The notes beneath the pieces were generated by a model. That model was not told the origin of the DNA and ran no database searches. It saw only the letters and a program-made list of their open reading frames with translations. The translations under genes and the position numbers were made by a program. From Methylophilales bacterium 28-44-11 (GTDB taxonomy: Bacteria > Pseudomonadota > Gammaproteobacteria > Burkholderiales > Methylophilaceae): a stretch of 45,004 nt of DNA. This document shows positions 39,675 to 45,004 of the stretch, in pieces. The DNA lies in the NCBI GenBank assembly GCA_002281475.1, contig NCGC01000005.1, positions 1-45,004 on the forward strand, written 5' to 3'. Position 1 is the first letter of the stretch. Each line of letters begins with the position of its first letter.

Positions 39675-42266
39675 ATGTTAAAAGCGTATGAAACCCACGT
39701 GCAAGAACGTGCTGCACAACATTTACCCCCACTTCCACTCAATGCAGAACAAGTTGCCTCACTGGTAGAGTTGCTTAAAGAACCTCCTGTTGGTCAAGAA
39801 AAACTTTTGTTGGATTTGCTGCAAAACCGCACTCCAGCTGGAGTGGATCAAGCGGCTTATGTCAAAGCAGCTTTCTTAGCTGATATCGCCAAAGGCAATG
39901 CAAGTTCACCTCTATTGAATGCCGAAAAGGCAGTCATGCTGTTAGGCACCATGCTCGGAGGTTATAACGTTCAGGCATTGGTAGAACTCTTGGATGGCAA
40001 TATGGCAGCGCAAGCAGTCAATGCCTTAAAAAATACCATCTTAATGTTCGACGCTTTTCATGATGTCGATGCCAAAATGAAAGTGGGTAATCCACATGCA
40101 AAACAACTGATGGAGTCATGGGCCAATGCGGAGTGGTTTACTAGTAAGCCCGTCATGGCTGACACCATTCAAGTGGTGGTGTTTAAGGTAGATGGTGAAA
40201 CCAATACTGATGATTTAAGCCCTGCACAAGAGGCATGGAGTCGACCAGATATTCCTTTACATGCTAAAGCTATGCTTGTGAATAAAATGCCTGACGGTTT
40301 GAATATTATTGAGTCTCTCAAGCAAAAAGGGTTGCCTTTGGCATACGTAGGCGATGTAGTGGGTACTGGTTCGTCCCGCAAATCCGCCATCAACTCAGTG
40401 CAATGGTTTATGGGCAATGACATTCCAAATATCCCTAACAAACGCACTGGCGGCGTGGTCATCGGCGCAAAAATAGCCCCTATTTTCTTTAATACTGCAG
40501 AAGATTCAGGCGCTTTTCCTATTCAATGCGACGTAAGCAAAATGAAAACAGGTGATGTCATCACCATTAAACCATATGAAGGCAAAGTATTGTCTGCGTC
40601 TGGTGAGGTGATATCGACGTTTGAATTAAACCCAATCACCATGCCTGACGAAGTACGTGCGGGTGGGCGCATTCCTTTGATTATTGGCCGTGGCTTAACC
40701 ACAAATGCGCGTAAAGCGTTGGGCATGTCTGAGCCAGATATCTTTATTACTGCCACGCCAGCCGTGGTCTCTAATAAAGGATTTACCTTAGCACAAAAAA
40801 TGGTAGGACGTGCTTGCGGCTTGCCCGAGGGTCAAGGTGTGCGTCCGGGTAGTTATTGCGAGCCCAAAGCCACTACAGTCGGTTCTCAAGATACCACTGG
40901 CGGCATGACGCGTGATGAATTAAAAGAGCTTGCGTGTTTAGGGTTTAGCAGCGATTTAGTCATGCAAAGTTTTTGCCATACCGCAGCCTATCCAAAACCA
41001 GTCGACATCAAATTACAACATAGCTTGCCAGAGTTTATGTCCAGCCGTGGCGGTGTCAGCTTAAAACCAGGCGATGGTGTGATTCACTCATGGCTTAATC
41101 GCATGATTTTGCCTGATACCGTTGGTACGGGTGGTGATTCACATACACGTTTCCCCATTGGTATTTCTTTCCCAGCTGGGTCAGGTTTGGTCGCGTTTGC
41201 TGCTGCCACTGGAGCTATGCCTCTGGATATGCCTGAGTCCGTTTTGGTGCGCTTCAAAGGCACTATGCAGCCCGGCATTACCTTACGTGATTTGGTCAAT
41301 GCGATTCCTTATGCCGCGATACAAGAAGGTACTTTGTCGGTTGGCAAACAAGGCAAGAAAAACGTATTCAATGGGCGCATTTTAGAAATTGAAGGCTTGC
41401 CAGACCTTAAAGTAGAGCAAGCGTTTGAATTTGCAGATGCTTCTGCCGAGCGTTCTGCCAATGGTTGTACTGTGTTGTTGAACAAAGACCCTGTCATTGA
41501 GTTCTTAAATTCCAATATTGTGCTGATGCAAAATATGATTGAGGATGGTTACCAGGATCCACGTACTTTGCAACGCCGTATTGAAAATATGCAAGCATGG
41601 CTGGCTAAACCAGAATTGCTTAAACCAGATGCGGATGCCGAGTATGCGCATGTGATTGAGATTGATTTAAATGAAATCAAAGAGCCACTAGTGGCATGCC
41701 CGAATGATCCCGATGACATTAAACTTCTATCTGCCGTGGTGGGTGACAAAATTGATGAAGTATTCATCGGTAGTTGCATGACCAATATTGGTCACTACCG
41801 CGCTGCTGCAAAAGTATTAGATGGCGCTGGCAATATTCCTACGCGTCTATGGATTGCACCACCAACGCGTATGGATGAGGCGCAGTTGCGAGATGAGGGT
41901 GTGTACTCCATTTTTGGTGTTGCAGGTGCGCGCACCGAAGTGCCAGGTTGTTCATTATGTATGGGCAATCAAGCACGAGTCGCAGACAAAGCCACCGTGT
42001 TTTCAACCAGTACTCGTAACTTTGATAACCGCATGGGCAAAGACGCACGCGTCTACTTAGGGTCTGCAGAGCTAGCGGCAGTGTGCGCCAAGTTAGGTCG
42101 CATGCCCACGCATGCTGAGTATTTGGATACCGTAGGCAATAAATTAGCCAACACCGCTGAAATTTATAAATACTTAAATTTCCATCAAATGACAGAATAC
42201 AAAGCAGCTTTAGATACCTTGAGTTCAGGTAAGAAAGTGATTCCAATTACTGCGGCTGTAGAATGA
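39675..42266 (+). CDS. acnB: Aconitate hydratase B / 2-methyl-cis-aconitate hydratase
   Basis: Bifunctional aconitase of 863 residues with the AcnB order of domains: N-terminal HEAT-like domain, swivelling domain 4 ([16 protein letters not shown]), then the cluster domains with [22 protein letters not shown] and [10 protein letters not shown], which hold the [4Fe-4S] cysteines. In E. coli AcnB hydrates 2-methyl-cis-aconitate to 2-methylisocitrate, the step missing between PrpD and PrpB here, so it completes that sequence. It may also act in the citrate to isocitrate step of biosynthesis. The stop overlaps the next gene by ATGA. Confidence 0.96.
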   Translation: MLKAYETHVQERAAQHLPPLPLNAEQVASLVELLKEPPVGQEKLLLDLLQNRTPAGVDQAAYVKAAFLADIAKGNASSPLLNAEKAVMLLGTMLGGYNVQALVELLDGNMAAQAVNALKNTILMFDAFHDVDAKMKVGNPHAKQLMESWANAEWFTSKPVMADTIQVVVFKVDGETNTDDLSPAQEAWSRPDIPLHAKAMLVNKMPDGLNIIESLKQKGLPLAYVGDVVGTGSSRKSAINSVQWFMGNDIPNIPNKRTGGVVIGAKIAPIFFNTAEDSGAFPIQCDVSKMKTGDVITIKPYEGKVLSASGEVISTFELNPITMPDEVRAGGRIPLIIGRGLTTNARKALGMSEPDIFITATPAVVSNKGFTLAQKMVGRACGLPEGQGVRPGSYCEPKATTVGSQDTTGGMTRDELKELACLGFSSDLVMQSFCHTAAYPKPVDIKLQHSLPEFMSSRGGVSLKPGDGVIHSWLNRMILPDTVGTGGDSHTRFPIGISFPAGSGLVAFAAATGAMPLDMPESVLVRFKGTMQPGITLRDLVNAIPYAAIQEGTLSVGKQGKKNVFNGRILEIEGLPDLKVEQAFEFADASAERSANGCTVLLNKDPVIEFLNSNIVLMQNMIEDGYQDPRTLQRRIENMQAWLAKPELLKPDADAEYAHVIEIDLNEIKEPLVACPNDPDDIKLLSAVVGDKIDEVFIGSCMTNIGHYRAAAKVLDGAGNIPTRLWIAPPTRMDEAQLRDEGVYSIFGVAGARTEVPGCSLCMGNQARVADKATVFSTSTRNFDNRMGKDARVYLGSAELAAVCAKLGRMPTHAEYLDTVGNKLANTAEIYKYLNFHQMTEYKAALDTLSSGKKVIPITAAVE

Positions 42267-42682
42267 GTGGTGCGCAAGACGATCAGCTGACACAAAAAGA
42301 GGCCAACCCATTTGGTCGGTTTAGATGGAAAGACTGGCGCGTCATGTTGCCAGTTTTTCTCTTGATTGCTAGTTTGATTTTTTTGGGTATACATTATCAC
42401 ATCAACTATAAAGTGATTGCAGGCAGCACGGTCGTCATTGGCTTGCTATCAGGCGCATTTGCTTGGGTAGTGGGTGTCATTGGACTGGTGCCCATCATCG
42501 GCCCAATTTTAGTGAAGGTTCTGAGCCTATCCGTTATTTGGCTACTCAATGCATTGGGTTATCTCATCTCCTATATTGCCATTCGTCGTGGCTACAGTCA
42601 GGATGTATTAACCTATCGAGGCCTTACAATCGCGCTCATCATTGGCATTGTGATTGGTTATATTTTAGGTAGCACACTCTAA
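42263..42682 (+). CDS. Small membrane protein coupled to acnB
   Basis: I do not recognise a family. The 139-residue protein has a polar N-terminus, four hydrophobic segments (about 29-46, 51-72, 75-100 and 121-138) and a basic loop [16 protein letters not shown] before the last span. It begins inside the acnB stop (ATGA), so it is very probably translated with acnB. No cofactor motif is seen; a role in metabolite transport is possible but has no direct support. It ends ahead of a strong terminator. Confidence 0.75.
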   Translation: MSGAQDDQLTQKEANPFGRFRWKDWRVMLPVFLLIASLIFLGIHYHINYKVIAGSTVVIGLLSGAFAWVVGVIGLVPIIGPILVKVLSLSVIWLLNALGYLISYIAIRRGYSQDVLTYRGLTIALIIGIVIGYILGSTL

Positions 42683-42720
42683 GCTAGCTAATATAAATTT
42701 AATCTGTATGTTTTATCAAC

Positions 42721-42749
42721 AAAAAAGCCTCGCATCGCGAGGCTTTTTT
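42721..42749. terminator. Bidirectional intrinsic terminator
   Basis: AAAAAAGCCTCGC (42721-42733) and GCGAGGCTTTTTT (42737-42749) form a 13-bp stem with the loop ATC. With T runs on both strands it ends both the acnB transcript and the convergent ompA transcript. Confidence 0.93.
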
Positions 42750-42766
42750 GACTAACTATTTAAAAA

Positions 42767-43861
42767 CTATTCGCAACCTTTTTCAACGTTACGTGTAGCT
42801 TCGATTTCAACACGACGGTTGGGTGCATTACATGTAATTTGTGCTTTACGGCCTCTTTCATTATCGCAATTTACTTTTGGTTGAGTTTCACCCATACCAA
42901 CAGCAACTAGACGATTTGCATCGATCCCTTTGTTAATCATGTACTCACGTACTTGATTTGCACGGCGCTCTGATAGTTTTTGGTTGTAAGCATCACTACC
43001 TAACTTATCAGTATGTCCCACCACTTTAACTTTAGCAAAAACATCATTTTCTTTCATTTTTGTAATCACTTGGTCAATTTCAGTTGTATCTTTCAACGTA
43101 GATTTGTCGAAACCAAATAATTTTTCAGCTTCAAGCGTAATCGTCTCTACTTGTGGAACGCATGAAACTGGCGCAGGTGCTGCTGGCGCTGGCGCTGGTT
43201 CTGGTGTTGGCTCTGGCGCCGCTGCGATTGGTGCTGGTTCTGGTGCAGCTTCAGCTACCACAGGTGCTGGTGCACCAAAGCGTAAAACCATGCCTAAACT
43301 TGCAATCGTATTACCAATGGTGCCATCTGCATCAACAGTACCTGCAGCATTTTTAGCCTGAGCTCTGCTCCATTGATGACGCACATCAGCTTGTAAACCA
43401 AACTGCTCAGTGATTAAGTACTGCGCACCTAAACCTAAACTAGCCATCCATGAAGTTTCCTTTTTGTCACTAAGATCAGCATTGCTGTAATCTACATTAT
43501 TACGAGCCACGCCAACACCAGCCAATAAGAATGGACGGAATTTATCACGGCTAAACATATACAAAGCATCTAAACCAAGCGTTGTTTGTTTGTATTTACC
43601 GCCTACGCCAGGTAAACCAGTATCTTCGTCAGCACGGTTGTGACCTAAACGCGCTTGTAAATCCCAGCTTGGATTGACTTCTTTACCAATGCTTAAAAAG
43701 CCGCCACGGCCATTGTCTGCCTCAAGGTCATTGTCAGTATCCATGTAGCTAATACCTGGTACTGCATACCAAGCACCACGGTACATATCTTCAGCTGATA
43801 CAGCTAAAGAAGATAGCCCTAATGTGGCTGCTATTGCGAGTTTAATAATATTTTTTTGCAT
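42767..43861 (-). CDS. ompA: OmpA-family outer-membrane protein
   Basis: Outer-membrane porin and peptidoglycan anchor, 364 residues. A signal peptide (cleaved after AVSA, residue 23) is followed by an eight-strand beta-barrel domain (about 25-210), a Pro/Ala/Glu-rich linker (about 205-240) and the C-terminal OmpA domain with VVGHTDKLGSDAYNQKLSERRA, whose Asp and Arg bind diaminopimelate. I chose the ATG at 43861 with AAGG upstream; a TTG at 43879 is in frame. The barrel and domain boundaries are by eye. The 288-base gap upstream holds no gene that I can support; it should contain the promoter. Confidence 0.9.
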   Translation of the reverse strand: MQKNIIKLAIAATLGLSSLAVSAEDMYRGAWYAVPGISYMDTDNDLEADNGRGGFLSIGKEVNPSWDLQARLGHNRADEDTGLPGVGGKYKQTTLGLDALYMFSRDKFRPFLLAGVGVARNNVDYSNADLSDKKETSWMASLGLGAQYLITEQFGLQADVRHQWSRAQAKNAAGTVDADGTIGNTIASLGMVLRFGAPAPVVAEAAPEPAPIAAAPEPTPEPAPAPAAPAPVSCVPQVETITLEAEKLFGFDKSTLKDTTEIDQVITKMKENDVFAKVKVVGHTDKLGSDAYNQKLSERRANQVREYMINKGIDANRLVAVGMGETQPKVNCDNERGRKAQITCNAPNRRVEIEATRNVEKGCE

Positions 43862-44149
43862 GAATTTTGCCTTAATCAAAATGTGTTGAATGTCAGGTGA
43901 GCCTAATCGAACCCCTATTTTTAAGCATAATACTCATCGAGTTTCAATCAATCTGTGCGTTAGCTCACATAACACACTCGAAAACGCATTTAAATTAATC
44001 TGCATCAAATTGTTTTTGTTAAACAAAGTGGTAAACCAATTTGCACCACTCAGTCCTTATGTCGAGTCGATGAAAATTAAGAATGTTTTATCACTTGGCA
44101 TTGTTGATAGGCGTGCAGAGCTTACACAATTACTTTAGATTGAGTGTGA

Positions 44150-45004
44150 TTAAACTGATTTTTTAAAAATCAATGTTGCCCCAGTGCCACCAAAAGCAAA
44201 AGAATTGGACATGGCATATTCCAAACTCTCAACTTTTTGTGACAAGTTTGCTACATAATTTAAATCACATTTTGGGTCAGGCTTTTTAAGGTTAATGGTG
44301 GGGGGGAGTTCGTTTCGCTGCATGGCTAGTAAAGTAATAATTGCTTCAAGTGCGCCAGCCGCGCCCATCAAATGTCCATGCATAGATTTAGTAGAGCTAA
44401 CGGCTAATTGATAGGCATGTTCGCTAAACAACTGTTTAATGGCATTGGTTTCGGTTTCATCGTTAAACTTTGTACCTGTTCCATGTGCGTTAATATATTG
44501 AATTAATTGAGGATTTATTTTTGCATCGTCAATCGCTTTTTGCATGGCGGCGGCTTGGCCTTCTACCGAAGGTACTGCGATATGTTTGAAATCGTTGGCT
44601 GCGCCATAGCCTATAATTTCGGCATAAATATGCGCGCCCCTGGCTTGCGCATGTGAGAGTTCCTCTAAAATTAAAGTCGCTGCGCCTTCACCAATCACAA
44701 GGCCAGAGCGGTCTGCTGAAAATGGTTTGCAGGTAGCAGAAATGTCTTCTTTATCTTCTTCAGCGAGGGTACGAATTGCTTCCCAAGACTTTATGCTTGC
44801 ATACGTCAAAATAGCGTCAGTCCCACCAGCTAACGCTACATCAATTTCGCCATAACGAATATCCTTCATGGCCTGACCAATTGCGACAGAAGAGGATGAA
44901 CATGCGGTGGAAAATGTAAGGTTGGGACCAGAGATAGAGAAATGTGTCGCAATCGCAGCGGCTGGGCTATTGTACATACACATAAGAACGGTATATGGTT
45001 TTAG
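44150..45004 (-). CDS. Beta-ketoacyl-ACP synthase (FabF-like), partial
   Basis: C-terminal part of a type II ketosynthase that condenses acyl groups with malonyl-ACP. Visible are the active-site cysteine in STACSSSSVA, the first histidine in NAHGTGT and the second in KSMHGHLMGAAG, so the catalytic triad is intact. The frame continues upstream without a stop to the end of the window, so the ATG at 44983 is internal and the N-terminal part lies outside. It could be the fatty-acid FabF or a ketosynthase of a special pathway such as aryl polyenes; the visible context does not decide. Confidence 0.88.
   Translation of the reverse strand, partial: LKPYTVLMCMYNSPAAAIATHFSISGPNLTFSTACSSSSVAIGQAMKDIRYGEIDVALAGGTDAILTYASIKSWEAIRTLAEEDKEDISATCKPFSADRSGLVIGEGAATLILEELSHAQARGAHIYAEIIGYGAANDFKHIAVPSVEGQAAAMQKAIDDAKINPQLIQYINAHGTGTKFNDETETNAIKQLFSEHAYQLAVSSTKSMHGHLMGAAGALEAIITLLAMQRNELPPTINLKKPDPKCDLNYVANLSQKVESLEYAMSNSFAFGGTGATLIFKKSV

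Noticed and set aside
41839..42246. A 135-residue minus-strand frame antisense to acnB
   Set aside because: The composition is that of a shadow frame of a conserved gene; no motif or promoter supports it.
44150..45004. Aryl polyene or polyketide cluster at the right edge
   Set aside because: Only a partial ketosynthase is visible, and OmpA next to it does not indicate such a cluster.

Overview
The window looks like a chromosomal segment of a betaproteobacterium, most likely a methylotroph of the Methylophilaceae (Methylotenera-like). This placement rests on protein-level resemblance, the gene orders (suhB/trmJ/isc, surE-pcm-nlpD, a GntR-linked sdh cluster) and a base composition that looks AT-leaning; no taxonomic marker is present to prove it. 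Coding density is very high, with no gap over 300 bases, and I saw no rRNA, tRNA, CRISPR, insertion sequence or phage gene.

Region 1 (about 1-7.1 kb) is the iron-sulfur assembly block. On the minus strand iscR, a second cysteine desulfurase, iscS, iscU, iscA and hscB follow each other, preceded by cysE and trmJ, with suhB divergent. A clear IscR type-1-like site overlaps the iscR promoter. Region 2 (7.1-22.1 kb) is housekeeping: mutS, a nitroreductase, a CDPC-type thioredoxin, then on the minus strand a small membrane protein, nlpD, pcm, surE, a DUF2069 protein, a HugZ-like protein, wrbA, the outer-membrane translocation pair tamA/tamB, and purB. The familiar surE-pcm-nlpD order is kept, but rpoS is absent from its usual place next to nlpD.

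Region 3 (22.1-42.7 kb) is the most interesting part: a propionyl-CoA and C4/C5-dicarboxylate locus built around a divergent promoter region at 29.0-29.25 kb. Leftward lie a CitE-like protein, a mesaconyl-CoA hydratase, a CoA-ester lyase, prpB, prpC and prpD. Rightward lie a GntR/HutC regulator, a short malic enzyme, sdhCDAB, sdhE, another CoA-ester lyase, an acyl-CoA synthetase, a class I fumarase, a secreted EF-hand protein, acnB and a small membrane protein. Together they encode a methylcitrate cycle (PrpC, PrpD, AcnB, PrpB, SDH, Fum) except for malate-to-oxaloacetate conversion, plus a module that could split C5 hydroxyacyl-CoAs into propionyl-CoA and glyoxylate (or acetyl-CoA and pyruvate) to feed that cycle. 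No citrate synthase of the gltA type, isocitrate dehydrogenase or 2-oxoglutarate dehydrogenase is present here, so SDH and fumarase may mainly serve the methylcitrate cycle.

Region 4 (42.7-45.0 kb) holds a bidirectional terminator, an OmpA-family porin and the C-terminal part of a beta-ketoacyl synthase that runs off the right edge. hscB at the left edge is complete; its expected partners hscA and fdx would lie outside the window.
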